Shown: positions 1 to 12,450, numbered from the stretch's first letter. The stretch is DNA of 64,000 nt from Corynespora cassiicola (GCA_022059125.1 JAEUWY010000006.1:62001-126000), one strand, 5' to 3'. The notes: generated by a model not told the origin, from the letters alone. Program-made: numbers and translations.

Positions 1-1240
1 GAATTTGCAGGCCCCGGCCGTCAGGGGCGCTCCCAGCCCAGTTAGGGCGCCCGCCCGGCATGGCACGCCCTCTCTTCCCATCCACTGCCAGCCGTCGCCA
101 GTCGTCGCCCTGAAACCCAACCACGGCCGCCCGCCCGCGGACCGCAATCGTCGACGATATCGACTTTTGCATCTGCACAACTTGCTTCTTCGTCCTCGCC
201 GTCCCCGCCGGGCTGCCCAGTGGCGTGCCGATCCAGCCTGTCTGTCATACACGTCGCCTGTCATTGGCCCCCCCGCCCGTCCGCTGGCTCCAGTCGCAGA
301 CAGATGAATCCGCGTCTCGAAGCCTTCGCGACGGCTTCCAGCCTGCACAAGAAAGGGGCGCAAATGAGCAAATGCGCAAATGAGCCTTGCGTGGATCCGT
401 TTCTTGGACGTCGTCGTCGCGCCGCTGCCCATGTCGCGCATAACGCCAGAAGGATCCCGGGACGACCCACCGCTACTGTTTCGTGCCCATGGCCGCCCAC
501 AGCCCTACGTCGCCCAATGAATCCGCTGTCGCCAGATTGCGTTCTTCGACTGCCGCCTGCCCAGGAACAGAGGCTCGCCGCCCGGTCGCATGCTCCATTG
601 GGTCCATCTCCCCCATTGCCTTGCGAGACTCGACTCGTCGTCCCATGGCCGCATCGCCGCGTCGCCGCATCGCGATACACGTCTCGGCCCTATGCCACGA
701 TGTGATCGCCTCCCCGCGTTTTGCTTGCTTGTTCGCCGCCCCACGCCTCAATAGCTTGCGCCTCCATGGTTCCACAGACATCGGAGATATCTGTGCCTCA
801 TCCTCTGCCATCTGGTCCTGGCATCGCGCCATCAAAACTTTACTTTGACTTCAGTCCTCGCCCGCCCTGCCAGCTTCTTGCTGACCCCGCGGCCCGGCTG
901 CGCCTCGTGTCCGCCCCTTCCGTGCCACCTTGTGCTGATGGATCCGTCGAGAGGGAACCCACCAAACATCTAGTCTGATTGTTGGCCAGCTGCACACCTT
1001 GCCATACATGGACTAGTGTCCTCCGCGGCCCTATCGTTTGTGCCGACTGAATCCCCCCTCAGCGGATTACATGTAAACTCTTCCATCTCGCCATCTGTCT
1101 CAGGTTGATGATACTGCTTTTCCGTTGGCATCTCTGAGACCACCAATAGCCGGAGACGGCTGGCCAGAAACCTCCATTGCCCCTGCCCGACGCCTTCTTC
1201 TACACACCGCTTCGAATCGGCCCCGACTCCCACCCTCACA
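1..1240. other. Non-coding / promoter region upstream of the P450
   Basis: GC-rich and pyrimidine-biased sequence. Reading frames on both strands are short, overlapping and without recognisable domains, and many open only from TTG or CTG. The last few hundred bases probably hold the promoter and 5' leader of the P450 at 1241, whose ATG sits in a good context (CACA before ATG). A 3' end of a gene lying left of the window cannot be excluded. Confidence 0.5.
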
Positions 1241-3232
1241 ATGGGCTTCCTCGGTGATCACCCTGTGGCCACGGCCATGGCAGTGCTGTTCGCTGTGTGG
1301 TTTGTCAAGTTTTCGATCAAGTTTACGAGGCACCGCAGAAAGTATGGCAAGCTAGTAGGTACCCCCCACTTCGTGTTCGTGACGCTATCCGGCCCATCCC
1401 GTACTCCACCCACCTCGATCCCCCTACTCTCATCTGGTCTCTCCATATTGCTTTTACGAGACTAACCAATGGCAGCCTGGGCCTCCCCACAGTTTTTTCT
1501 TTGGCCACCTGATTGTAATGGGAGAGTTGACCAAGCGCATTCCCAACAAGGTGCATCCACACGTCCATGCCTATCATCTCCGCAAGATGTATAACCTCCC
1601 CCGTATTTTTTATTTGGACATGTATCCCATCACGGGTGCCATATGCATGGTCCTGGATACGTGAGTCTCATCTCCACTAAAAGCACCATCATCCTGCCCT
1701 GACACTAGTCCCAGTGAGGCTGCCCAAGATATATCCACCGTGACTGTTCTAGAAAAGCACGAAGCCTTGGTAACGGCTCTGGAACCCTTGGCAGGCGCTG
1801 CCAATCTAGTCACTACCGACGGTCCTTTCTGGAAGAGATGGAGATCAATCTTCAACCCGGGCTTTTCTGTCCAACATCTGATGGGCCAGGTGCCGTATAT
1901 AGTCGATCTCACCAAAAAGTACACCGACATTCTCGACAAACATGCCGCTACCGGCCTTCCCTTTCGCTTGGAAGAAGAGGTGAGTGGACTGGCTCAAGCT
2001 CCTTCCATCCTGCAGCAGCCTCCTTTGTTTTGTGCCATTCTAATCCCTAAACAGGCCACCAAAATCGCCGTCGATGTCATTGGAAACGTCGTAGCTGACC
2101 ACGACTTTGATACACTCACGACTAATAATGAATTTGTCGACAACATGAGAAAGCAATTGGAATGGACCGTCGACAAACAGTCCCTGAACCCATTCCACCA
2201 CTACCACCCGCTGCGCCCGTTCATGGTCAAATACTACAACAGAAAAATGTCCGAATACGTTGGGAAAGTGCTGGACGAACGCTTCGCAGCACGAGATATC
2301 GGTCCAGCCAAATCAACAAGGAAGCGAATCGGCATCGATCTGGCCCTCGAGGCCTACCTCAAAGAGACAGGCAAGGACGTTGACACACGCGCTGCCACCA
2401 TGAACGCCGAGTTCCGCCGCATCGCCATCGACAACATTCTGATGCTCCTCTTTGCCGGCCACGACACCACCGCCTCCACCCTGTGCTATGCTTACTATCT
2501 GCTGAGTCGCCACCCAGACAAACTGGCCAAGGTGCGGCAAGAGCTGGACAGCGTCTTTGGCGTCGGGGTCGACGGCGCAGAAGCACTCAAGCGCGACCCC
2601 TATGTTCTGAACAAGTGCGAGTACACGCTCGCAATCATCAAAGAGACGCTTCGACTCTGGCCCCCGGCCTCGACGGTGCGCAAAGGCCGTGATGACTACT
2701 TTCTAAAGGATACGGAGACGGGTCAACTGCTGCCCACCAACGAAAACGTGGTGAGCTCCCTAATTCCCCGCCTTTGCGTACTAGCTGTGGATATTAACGC
2801 CTACAGCTCGTCTGGGTCGTAGCCATGTCCATGCAACGTGACCCCGAACACTTCGGCCCCACTGCCGACTCCTTCATCCCCGAGCGCTTCATGTCATATC
2901 CCGACCCTGATCTCGACCCCTCCATCTACAACTTCAACCCACACGCTTGGCGGCCCTTTGAAAAAGGACCGAGGAATTGCATCGGTCAGGAGCTGGTGCT
3001 CATCGAGCTCAAGGTCATTCTAGCGCTTACCCTACGCGAGTTCGATTTCAAGCCCGCCTACGATGAGTGCGGCGGCGATGTGCTGGCCAACGACGGCAGT
3101 CTGTGGGCCAAGGAGGCGAATTTCAAGGATGGGCCGGTGCAGGAGTGCTTTGGGGATGAGGCGTACCAGGTCTTGCTCGCAGCGGGGAAGCCGAGGGATG
3201 GGCTGCCAGTGAGGGTGAGCAGGAGGTTGTAA
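1241..3232 (+). CDS. Cytochrome P450 monooxygenase
   Basis: Haem-thiolate monooxygenase that would insert oxygen into a lipophilic substrate at the ER membrane with NADPH-P450 reductase. Five exons fit: 1241-1354, 1476-1660, 1709-1979, 2055-2750 and 2807-3232, giving 563 aa. The N-terminal 20 or so residues are a hydrophobic anchor, and splicing to 1476 restores the proline-rich hinge PGPP. Further along are the I-helix oxygen-binding motif AGHDTTAS, the K-helix ExxR in KETLRLWP, and the haem loop FEKGPRNCIG with the cysteine ligand. It starts at the first Met of the anchor. The only other genes nearby are an acid phosphatase and a sugar transporter, so no biosynthetic cluster is evident. The motifs make the family certain; the substrate is unknown. 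Confidence 0.93.
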
Positions 3233-3556
3233 AGGGACCTGCAGTGGTTTTCGGGCGTTGTGCGGGCATGGAATGTGCATGGCGAAAGCAAACTGTCTTG
3301 CCCTACGACACTTTACAGCATCATGTCTCGCAAACCCAAACACGCACCCCGAACTTTCGGGCCTCCCCTTCCAAACTATCAAAGTCTTATAATGTCTCAA
3401 TCCCACGGCCGTGGTTGTTGTTGTTGTTCCTCGTCAGCCCTACGCACATCCCAGTCAGTCGCCATCCCCCATATTCCCCGGCAAGCCACTCGGTGGGCTG
3501 GTTGGCCGGTCGGTGTCCGAGCAGAGACATGCGCGCGCCCACCCACACATGTACGT

Positions 3557-3584
3557 GCATACATACATGCATGCATGCATGCAT
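3557..3584. repeat. ATAC/ATGC microsatellite
   Basis: Short alternating purine-pyrimidine tandem run (GCAT/ACAT units) in the intergenic region after the P450. No coding context. Confidence 0.8.
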
Positions 3585-3628
3585 TCCATACATGAATGGA
3601 ACTGCGATCTGCGATCTGAGATCTGCAC

Positions 3629-3656
3629 GCCCGACCGCCCGACCGCCCGACCGCCC
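3629..3656. repeat. GACCGCC heptamer tandem repeat
   Basis: About four head-to-tail copies of a CGACCGC-type heptamer. Intergenic, no known function. Confidence 0.8.
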
Positions 3657-3766
3657 ACTTGCCGTTTTCTTCGCATCGCGTGGGTGCGTGTGTGGTGCCT
3701 GCATGCTGTTCCGGAATCCGAACCGAAACCTGGGATGGGATGGGAGGTGGTACAAAGGGACGGCAA

Positions 3767-3782
3767 GGGGGGGGGGGGGGGG
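3767..3782. repeat. Poly-G homopolymer of 16
   Basis: Uninterrupted run of 16 G. It could form a G-quadruplex, and its length is a likely sequencing-error spot. Confidence 0.85.
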
Positions 3783-4570
3783 TTTCGTGCGCATGTCTGA
3801 CGCTTCTATTCCTCGCATGTAGGTAGTAGATGGCCTACCTACCTACACTCACACAGATATATGAGTGCGGATTGGGCATGAGAAACGGAGACCAAGACGA
3901 AGACGGAGGGATATCGACTGCGCGCGCTGCTAGTCCGCTCCGCAGCGCAACGCCAAACTCCAACACCCGCTACCTACCCCCCCTCCTTTACACGAAAAAA
4001 AGTGTGACAGACGTCGCCATGGCCATGGCCGTGGTGCGGGATCGGGCGGCAGAGATGCTGTGGTGGGCCGCGCTGCACGTCTTCTTGCTGGGCTTGTATG
4101 TTTCGGTGGTGCATGTCGTTTCGGGTTGAGGGAGATGGGTGGATGGGTAGAGGGAGGGAGGGAGGGTCGGGAATGGGGCGTTTGCAGGGGTGCGGAGTGC
4201 GGTACGTTCGGGCTGGAAGGGGTAGGTGGGCAGGGTGAGGGGATAAAAATGGGGTGGGCGCGCTCGAAAGGGGGGTTGGTTTCGTGGGTTGTTGGTTTTT
4301 TTTTCATTCTCATTGTACTGTTGTCTCTTCGAGGCTGGGCCTGAGGGCTGAGGAGTGTTGTGGTTGTTGGGTTTCTTTTCTGCGCGCTTTTTGGGTGGGA
4401 CTCGTTGGGAAGAGGAAATGGGATGGAAACGGATGGGATTGGTTTTGTTTGGCGAATGCTTGGGATTGCACCTATGCTGCAGAAGATATGGGATAGAAAT
4501 GGGATCAAACGGGAAACAGATGTGGCATACGGTTCAATAGTTGGGAAGACACAATATGTACGTATTAGAC

Positions 4571-4600
4571 ATCTATCTACATCTATCTACATCTATCTAT
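4571..4600. repeat. Decamer tandem repeat, three copies
   Basis: Three near-perfect copies of ATCTATCTAC, 26 bases before the stop codon end of the acid phosphatase. It probably lies in its 3' UTR. Confidence 0.75.
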
Positions 4601-4626
4601 CAACGCTAATGCGTCAAAGCATCAGC

Positions 4627-6150
4627 CTACGACCCACAAAACTCCACCACCTTCCCCGCCCGCTCCCCCACAAGCCCATCCACATATGCCAAGAATACAT
4701 CCAGATCCAACATATCAACCCTCCCAAGCGATGGGTTCGAGCTCGTCAACACCTGTCCGCCCCACAGGATGCGCAGGTACCTCTTCCCGCCCTCATATCC
4801 ATCGCTCTTCTTCGAATACACCTCGAAGACGACCTCCGACCCCATGCCCACCCACACCATGACATCGATTTGCAGGATACTGAGGAGCCGCGACACGGAT
4901 CCGTCATGCGCGACATTGTGCCTGTAAATCACCGAACTCTTCCCCGCAACGCTGTCACGCATGTGCTGTGCGAGCTCAGCCAAGAAGATGCCGTATGCAC
5001 CCGTCGCCGCACGCAGGGACTCGGGCGCATCGCGGTAGATGAACGAGTACTCGTACTGCCCCAACCGGTACACAGTATCGGCCTGAGCCTGCGAAACGCA
5101 CGTCGAAGCATCTTCAATGTTGCAGGGGAGCGTCTTGGCGTGGCACTGGCGAGCGGAGAGGTTGTCAAAGTAGTGGTCAAAGGACCTGTGCCACTCGTTG
5201 GAGCTGGGGGAAACGCCAGAGATGGTGTCGAGAGAGTTGAAAAGGGGCCCTGCAGCTGTAAGGTGGGCGGTCCAGGCAGGCGACGTGCTGCCCACCGCAT
5301 ACGAGCTGGAAAGGCGGGATGCGGCGGGGCAGGAGTAGGAGGGCTCGAGGGAATCGACGCCCGAGGGCTGGATGAGGAGGCTCGTGTCTTCAGAGGGAGC
5401 ATACATTCCGTTTACCAACATGCCAGCGACCTGGCTGGTGATTACATTGTTTGTCACGCGGTAGGTGACTTTGTCGGAGAGGTCGTCGGGGAGAAAGCTC
5501 AACAGGTCGTGGTAAACGCCAAAGAGATCCTTTCCATGCTGCCATGAATCGTCCAGGCCCTCTCTTGTAATTTGCGGGAATTGACACGTTCCGTTGAAAC
5601 CCGAGGATGCGATTGGGTTCGTATCGCTCGTAAAGACGCTCCAGTACGTCGATGCCGATGCGTTCCCAGTGGGGTTCAGTGGCTTTCCGTAGTAGAAAAG
5701 GCCTTGGTCTGAGCATTCCCATCTGTACGATTCTCGAGGAAACGTGTTGGACGCATAGGGTGTTCGCTTATGATGCCGATGGATTACCTCGACATATTCG
5801 AGTACAAAGTCGCTGCTGTTGACCCTGGGGTATTCCTCTGCTCTCACATGAGGCATGTTGCACCAGTTGTACGTGCCGTATGGGGTGCCGGGAGGCAAGG
5901 TTGAGCTGTTGAAGACGAAGCCATTGGTCCCCGTGCCATTGAGGACTTTGTCCAAGTCATTGATCCAGGTTTTCTTCGGGGCATGCCAATCCAAACTGAC
6001 TGTTGAATTCTGCGCCGTGGCCAAGGGAATCCACAGAAACGAGAGCAGGGCGCTCGACCGATACATGTCGCGATTGTACATTTCAAGGAGCGTAAGGACG
6101 GTGCCGAGGAGAACGACCGAGCATGCTGCCACCGCACGCACACGATGCAT
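4627..6150 (-). CDS. Secreted histidine acid phosphatase family protein
   Basis: Single-exon gene of up to 507 aa in the branch-2 histidine phosphatase superfamily, which hydrolyses phosphomonoesters through a phospho-histidine intermediate. The catalytic N-terminal motif is seen as RHHKRTP around residues 125-131 (R125, H126, R129), and the proton-donor HD pair at about 415-416. Many N-x-S/T sites and a spread of cysteines suggest a secreted glycoprotein. The first Met gives a hydrophobic stretch, but Met29 (6066) starts a more classical signal peptide (MYRSS then a hydrophobic core ending ATAQ), so translation may begin at 6066. It is divergent from the sugar transporter at 7120. The family is clear; whether it acts on phytate, sugar phosphates or phosphoproteins is not. 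Confidence 0.82.
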   Translation of the reverse strand: MHRVRAVAACSVVLLGTVLTLLEMYNRDMYRSSALLSFLWIPLATAQNSTVSLDWHAPKKTWINDLDKVLNGTGTNGFVFNSSTLPPGTPYGTYNWCNMPHVRAEEYPRVNSSDFVLEYVEVIHRHHKRTPYASNTFPRESYRWECSDQGLFYYGKPLNPTGNASASTYWSVFTSDTNPIASSGFNGTCQFPQITREGLDDSWQHGKDLFGVYHDLLSFLPDDLSDKVTYRVTNNVITSQVAGMLVNGMYAPSEDTSLLIQPSGVDSLEPSYSCPAASRLSSSYAVGSTSPAWTAHLTAAGPLFNSLDTISGVSPSSNEWHRSFDHYFDNLSARQCHAKTLPCNIEDASTCVSQAQADTVYRLGQYEYSFIYRDAPESLRAATGAYGIFLAELAQHMRDSVAGKSSVIYRHNVAHDGSVSRLLSILQIDVMVWVGMGSEVVFEVYSKKSDGYEGGKRYLRILWGGQVLTSSNPSLGRVDMLDLDVFLAYVDGLVGERAGKVVEFCGS

Positions 6151-7119
6151 TTCTTATAGTCTTCCGGCCCGGAAAAGAAATGAGATCCATCGCGGAGCGA
6201 GTGTGCCGCGCTGACTGAGGATGGAAAGGCGATGAATGGGGCGAGAGATGAAGGCAACGTGGGCGCACGCGTTGCGGTATGCGCATGTGATTGGCCACCC
6301 GAGGTGGGGTTCAGCCTCGCCTGCCTCCCCGTCTGCTGTGGAGCTTGTCTTGACCTCTTCGACCTCAACACCAAGACTCTATACAAGACTCTTGGATATC
6401 CGTCACTTCTACCTTCTCAAACTTTAAACCCTACCACTGTGCAATGTCGTCAACCTGTGCGTCGCCCTAATGCAGCGCTCATCTCCACATCCTGCTCCGC
6501 AGTACCCTGGCCAAAACCCCTCATCCAGGGGTCAAAACGGTCCATTTCTGCGATTTTTTTGCTCGCACGACACACGTCTTTGGCTCTCTGATTGGACTTA
6601 ATCAGCCTCCCGTGCAGCTGCACTGCTGTGTGTCAGATGAAACAAGATCCCGCTAGGTGGGACGATCGACGACCCGGCCGCGAGAATCTCCCCGAGCTAC
6701 TCATCGGGAGCAAACTCCATAGAAAATGAGCCGCAGAATTCCCAACATGACGAGTCACGAGCGCCTTTTTTCCCCAACTAGGACCGTGCTACCCCGGATT
6801 CTCCGGGATAGCCGTTGCTAGACCCGCCTCTGATGCGCGGGGAGCGTGCATTGATGCGACGCCGCTTTCATCACTGCCGCTAGCGACCAATGGCAGTCCG
6901 AAAGAGGTGCAGTCTTTGCTTCCATAGAGTGGAGACTTCAAAGCTGTGCGCAGCTCGATGAACATGGTCCACAAATCGACTGTAAAATGCTTGGTCACTG
7001 AGGTATATGTAGCCCCGCCAGGAGCCTTTGTTGTCCCGCATCTTGCTCGCCGCACCATATCTGCGCGAGTCTGTATTCCACATCTTGAAAAAAATTCGGC
7101 GAGAGCAACACCTAGCACG
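6151..7119. promoter_or_regulatory. Divergent promoter region, phosphatase / sugar transporter
   Basis: About 970 bp between two genes transcribed outward. It must hold both promoters. No coding signal or individually convincing factor site was recognised. Confidence 0.5.
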
Positions 7120-9128
7120 ATGCAGCCCTACTTTGGGATGACGGGCGCATGGCTCACCTTTTGGGTAACAGTGGCCTGTGCGACTGACATGACTCTGTTC
7201 GGGTACGATCAGGGTGTTTTTGGTGAGCATCACACCAGTCTCTCGATGATTTGCTTTAACACATCCCAGGTGGTGTCATTGTCACACCAAACTTCCTTGA
7301 TCAGCTCGATCTTGTCGGTAAAACGTCTCTGATCAGCACTGTAACAGCCATCTACGATATTGGTTGCTTTGTTGGCGCCGTGTCCGTGTGCGCCATCGGC
7401 GATCCACTTGGAAGAAAGAAATGCGTGTTGCTGGGGACCACCATCATGAGTATTGGCGCAATCATTCAGATTGCCTCATATGGGGTGCCAGAGATGATTG
7501 TTGGAAGGTGAGTATCGAGTGCGTCAAACAGTGATCGGTTGCTAAATCTCGACTGCAGAATCATCGCTGGCATTGGGAATGGCATCAACACTTCGACAGG
7601 TATGCCTAAAGCTATCTTTCAACTCCATATAGCTGACTGTATAAGCACCTGTATGGCAAGGTGAAACATCCAAAGCCAGCTGGCGAGGTAAATTGATTGT
7701 CATCGAGATGATTATGAACATTGCTGGCTTCTCGCTCTCCAACTGGGTCACTTATGGCTTCTCGTAAGTCTTTTGTGATATTCTGCGTCTTATTTGGGTA
7801 TACTCATCGCGAACAGGTTTGTGGGCGGAAGTGCGGCTTGGAGAGTGCCTCTTGCCTTTCAATTTTTGTTCATCATCATCCTCTTTGGAACTGTACCATG
7901 GCTTCCGGAATCCCCACGTTGGCTCATTGCGCGGGGACGTATTGATGAAGCAGAGAAAATCCTGGCCGACCTCGAATCAACCGAGGTCGAAGATCCATTC
8001 ATCATTACGCAGTCAAAGGACATCCAATGGGCTGTACAGTATGAAAAGGATCACGCCGTTCGCTGGAGAGACTTGCTACGTGGGCGAACCGGAGACCAGG
8101 CAGGAACCCACACGATCCGAAGACTGTTTCTTGGCATGGGTACGCAGGCTATGCAGCAGCTGTGTAAGTGGAGCATTTCTCACCCTCCCACCAGTACCAA
8201 ATCTAAGACTTTTCAGCCGGTATCAACGTCACCTCCTATTATCTTCCGACCGTCTTGATTGAGTCTGTGGGGCTCAGCAACAACCTGGCGCGACTGCTTG
8301 CTGCCTGCAACTCGGTTTCTTACCTCCTCTTTTCCACAATCGGTATACCAAATGTTGAGCGCTGGGGGCGAAGAAAGATGATGATGTATGCCGCTGCAGG
8401 CCAATTCTTCTGTTATGTCATCATCACTATCTGCATCCGATACAACGAGCTCGAGTCGCTTGAATACAACACTCGAAGAGCGTGGGCGAAAGGCTCGATT
8501 GCATTCTTCTTCCTATACTATGTATTCTTTGGTATTGGATGGCAAGGTGTTCCATGGGTATGTCTTCTATTTTCATACGTTGAGATCATACTGATTTTCC
8601 CAGCTGTACCCTACCGAGATCAATTCCATGGCAATGCGAACCAAAGGCGCTGCACTTGGCACAGCCACAAATTGGATCTTCAACTTCATGGGTAGGGCCG
8701 ATTGCAATCGTGATGCAGGAGCTCAGCTAATGCAAGCCATAGTCGTTGAAGTCACTCCACCCGGGATCGAAAACTTGCAGTGGCGTTTCTACATTATATG
8801 GACAGTCTTCAACTTTGCTTTTATTCCGACAGGTATGTTACAGATAGCGGCACCAAAGATATTGTCTAACTTCACAGTGTTCTTCTTCTACCCAGAGACG
8901 GCAGGCAGAACGCTGGAAGATATTGATCGATTTTTCGCCGGCCACTGTCCTCTCCTCGTGTTCAAGGACAAGGAAGCCATTACCGAAAAGCGCCCTGACC
9001 GCTTCGTGGAGCACGAGAAAGCGGAAATTAGGAGGAACAGCAGCATCGTGCCGCAGGATGTTGCAGATGCAAACGAGGCTCATAATAAAGAGAGGATGGA
9101 TAGTGGAGAGTACAAGGAGAATGTCTGA
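7120..9128 (+). CDS. MFS sugar (hexose-type) transporter
   Basis: Plasma-membrane proton/sugar symporter of the major facilitator superfamily sugar porter group. Nine exons fit: 7120-7222, 7270-7507, 7559-7599, 7646-7763, 7817-8163, 8217-8557, 8604-8691, 8743-8832 and 8878-9128, giving 538 aa. Sugar-porter hallmarks appear in order: FGYDQGVFGG in helix 1, DPLGRKK in the loop after helix 2, PESPRWL after helix 6, the helix 7 region QQLSGINVTSYY, the ERWGRRK loop, the LYPTEI motif and the C-terminal PETAGRTLEDID. Twelve hydrophobic segments are expected. The start is the Met just before the first helix; an upstream in-frame Met has no family match. The substrate (glucose, other hexose, pentose or polyol) cannot be told. 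Confidence 0.93.
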
Positions 9129-10555
9129 GCCGCAGACATCAAGGCGGAATGTTTTGGAGATTGTGCATAACGGAGAGCCACCGAAGGAGTCCAAATTGCC
9201 TCACCTTGTTCGTACGTTCCCGCAGCATGGAATATCAAATGACCTCTTGTATATCATTGACGCGCAATTTTTTACTTACTGGTCCTCACCTTGGAGACTT
9301 ACCTTCAAGAAAACAAAAACAACAAGCTTCATCTATTTTCCTTATCGGTTCAGGGTCTGAGTGAGGCCGCGAAAAGGCCGATGTAGCCGTGGGCCTCAAA
9401 AGCTTCGAGGACGCCAAACTCCCCAACACCAAGCTCCTCAACACAGCCACAATGCCCCTCGCAGCCACCAACCTTCTTTTCAATTCCAAAATCCCATTCT
9501 TTGCAATAAGCGCATGTCGACCCCGCGTCGAATCCAGATGGTTGGGTTTTTCGTGGTCTTGGGCACAGTAGACGCTATTCTGCTTGGTGTCTAGGCGCCA
9601 ATATCTCACGAAGCGGTATCCGATAGCAACCTTTACCCGACTCTCAAACTAGCAACTCAAGCATGTGCGAGAGCCGTACGAAGAAAGGCAGTAAGCCGGG
9701 CCATTAAAAAAAAGTAGGAAGGAAGCAGGCCATATAGGCCCAATCGGCGGTGTATAGCGATGGGCCAAAAGCCACAGACTTTTCTACGGACATTTCTACT
9801 GATGCGTATCTATCCGGCTGTTGCCTAAGAAATCCGCTAAGCACTCGCCAACCCCAAGCATCGGATCTCACGGTAGAAGATAGCAAAGTTGTGTCTGTCA
9901 TTACGCGCACAGCTTTATGAAATCTCAAGTCTGTTTGCTTGCCGTCTCCCTGCATTTTCCCTTGCCGCAAGATTGGGCGAACCGCATTGCCGGATAGTGA
10001 TCTACAAAGGCACAGAGACGGACAATATGACCAAAATTTCCACGTACCTGGTATTCCGTCAGAGATATGAATTCTCGCCCAATCCATGATTGCGCCGAAG
10101 CTGAGCCTCAACGGCTTGAGATACGATCAAGCACCTTCCCAAGCTGGAAGCCAAGTATGTGGTGCCAAGCGTCCAAAGACTGGCATACAAGATGATCCCA
10201 AGCGTCTCCTCCGAGGGACGCGTATCACCGCAGCCGGTCAGCATGGCGGAGGCTGGACGCTCTGCCCAGCTCCGCCAATTCCACCCCACCCCCACCGCCA
10301 AGTCCTGTCGTCATCCGCCAAGAGTCTGCCGTTCTCTCAAGAAGCTCTGCACCTCGACGCCAAAGCTAGAACCCCGGTTTAGAGCTCTGATGGCTATCCA
10401 CCTCCCTCTTCTGGACTATCACGTCCCTTGGCCGGGTCTCGGTACACCCGCCACCGGGCGTAGTCAACCAGAATGCGAATACATATAGCTCGGTCTTTCT
10501 CCCTGGGTGAGGCTTTTTCTTCACCCGTGTTGTGCCTCTGGTTTCTCGCATCAAA
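9129..10555. other. Intergenic region, no gene seen
   Basis: About 1.4 kb between two plus-strand genes. Reading frames are short and unconserved in appearance. The last 200 bp are probably the promoter of the gene at 10556, with a TATA-like ACATATAG near 10480. Confidence 0.5.
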
Positions 10556-12450
10556 ATGGTCAAAGGTCTTTCGGTCGTAGCCCTCTGCTCCGCCTTGGTG
10601 GGCGTGAGCAGCGGTGCTGCCTTCAGTGCAGAGGATTATGAGTCTGGCTCTGTCCACTCACGCATCATGGGCATCAAGATGGTAACTATAGCTCCTCAAG
10701 CTTCTAAATCACTAAATTAACATCAATTGCAGGCGCAATGGGAGGCTGAGCTTGCCGCCGGTCAGATGGAGAGCTCGCAGTACCCTGAGCTTACCTATAC
10801 TCCCTGCGAGAACGGATTCGCTGCTGCGGTTCCTGGGGACACCAACAACACCTTCAAGTGCAACAACGTAAGTCTATAGTTGCACTTTTCGAGTACACGT
10901 CTAATGTGAGCAGATTGACCTGTACCACTTCCTGCCTCACGCAAAGCTCGGCAGTGTTGGTCGCGGTTCATCCTCGTGGGGTTGGACTTCCGAGGACGGA
11001 AGGGAATTCGTTGCTATTGGTCAATACGACGGAACTGCTTTCGCCGAGATTAGCAGCGAGGGTAAATTGGTTTACCTTGGCCGCCTTCCCCAGTACGACG
11101 CAATTGGCTCCAACTGGAGAGAAATCCGTGTCGTTCGGGACTATGCAGTCATTGGCTCCGAGGCCATCAAGCACGGCGTGCAGATCTTTGACATGAAGAA
11201 GCTGCTCGACCTCGACCCCGAGAACCCCACCAACTTCACCCAGGCGGACCTGACTGGTCACTGGGATGAGCTCCCCGTCGGCCGTACCCACAATATTGTC
11301 GTGAACGAGGAGCTCAATTACGCCATTGCCGTTGGCTCGGTCGGTGGAAACGAGACCATCCGAGTCCGTGGTGATCTGCCCTGCCGCGGTGGATTGATCT
11401 TCCTCAACATCACCGACCCTGCCAACCCTTGGAGCCCTGGTTGCGCAGCTGGCGACGGCTATGTCCACGATGCCCAGTGCTTGGTCTACCGTGGTCCCGA
11501 CAAGAGATACTTTGGTCGCGACATTTGCTACGCTTACAACGAGGACTCGCTCACCATCTACGACGTCACCAACAAGGTCGGCAACACCACTACCATCATC
11601 TCGAGGACAGAGTACCCCGGTGTCGAGTATGCTCACCAGGGTGTTGTCAACGATGAGTTGAACCAGGAATATCTCTTCCTCGATGACGAATTCGACGAGC
11701 GTGACGCCAAGGTCGGCCCGATGACACAGGGTCTGCCTACTACCCACATCTTCGACATCCGTGACCTGGAGAACCCGCACTACAGCGGCAACTTCCACGG
11801 CAAGGCCCGCTCCATCGACCACAACCAGTACATTGTCGATGGTTTCGACTACCAGTCCAACTACGGTAAGATTAATTCTTTTGATGACTGGCTGAACAGA
11901 ATACTGACATCTTGCAGGTGCCGGCCTCACGGTCTGGGACATTCGCTCCGTCACCAAGGACCCCTCTGGCAGCAGCATCTGCGAAGCCGGGTTCTTCGAC
12001 ATTTACCCCGAGGATGACGAACTCGAGGGCGGCGGCACCGTCGCCTTCCTTGGCTCCTGGTCTTCGTACCCCTACTTCAAGTCTGGCTTCATCTTTGTGC
12101 ACACCATTGAGCGCGGCTCTTTCGTCGTCAAGATGACCAGCAAGGAGTGCCCCAAGCCCGCTGTCTGCAAGTCCAACAGCTGCCTTACTTCGCTGCGCGC
12201 CAGCAGCATCGAGGGTCGCCTCGAGGAGAGCCAGCAGTTCTGCGGCAACTTTACCATCAGGAAGAACGATGATGTTAGCCTCATCCCCGACTACGCGAGG
12301 GTGGGCTGCGGTGGCAAGAATGGCACTGCCGATGTTGTGGCCCAGGTTAGCAGCGCTTGCGCCTGCGTGCCCACCACCGCCGTGCCCGAGCTGCCCAGGA
12401 CTACCAGCCGTCCTCCCGTTCCTACCGTCCTCCCTCCCAGGATGAGGTAG
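10556..12450 (+). CDS. Secreted choice-of-anchor B / LVIVD-repeat beta-propeller-like protein
   Basis: Four exons (10556-10681, 10733-10867, 10914-11865, 11918-12450) encode 581 aa. A signal peptide covers about residues 1-25. Then comes a region of repeated blades of the type 'G-VxIFDM', 'LxIYDVTN', 'HIFDIRDLENP' and 'GLTVWDIRSV', with conserved HDAQ and AHQGVV segments, as in choice-of-anchor B / LVIVD proteins that fold as a beta-propeller. It has several N-glycosylation sites and a Cys-rich C-terminus followed by a Pro/Thr tail that may be O-glycosylated. No catalytic function is established for the family. The minus-strand reading frame through the same region is a shadow. An AATAAA lies about 58 bp after the stop. 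Confidence 0.8.

Larger units (their letters stand above)
3233..4626. other. Intergenic region rich in simple repeats
   Basis: About 1.4 kb between the 3' ends of the P450 and the convergent acid phosphatase. It is unusually rich in short tandem repeats: alternating ATAC/ATGC near 3557-3584, four GACCGCC units at 3629-3656, a run of 16 G at 3767-3782, GAGG repeats at 4149-4166 and three copies of a decamer at 4571-4600. Reading frames here are built from these repeats and show no family resemblance. Confidence 0.6.

Noticed and set aside
1..1240. Small genes among the overlapping frames at the left edge
   Set aside because: Frames overlap on both strands, several start at TTG or CTG only, and none shows a domain or splice logic.
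3930..4508. Minus-strand Pro/Thr-rich frame of 192 codons
   Set aside because: Made of simple-repeat translation products in the intergenic microsatellite zone.
4360..5547. Plus-strand frame of 395 codons
   Set aside because: Antisense to the acid phosphatase with its RHxxR and HD motifs. No domain on this strand.
10968..12002. Minus-strand frame of 344 codons
   Set aside because: Lies antisense to the choice-of-anchor gene, whose motifs and splices are clear. The Val/Asp/Gly-rich sense is a codon-bias shadow.
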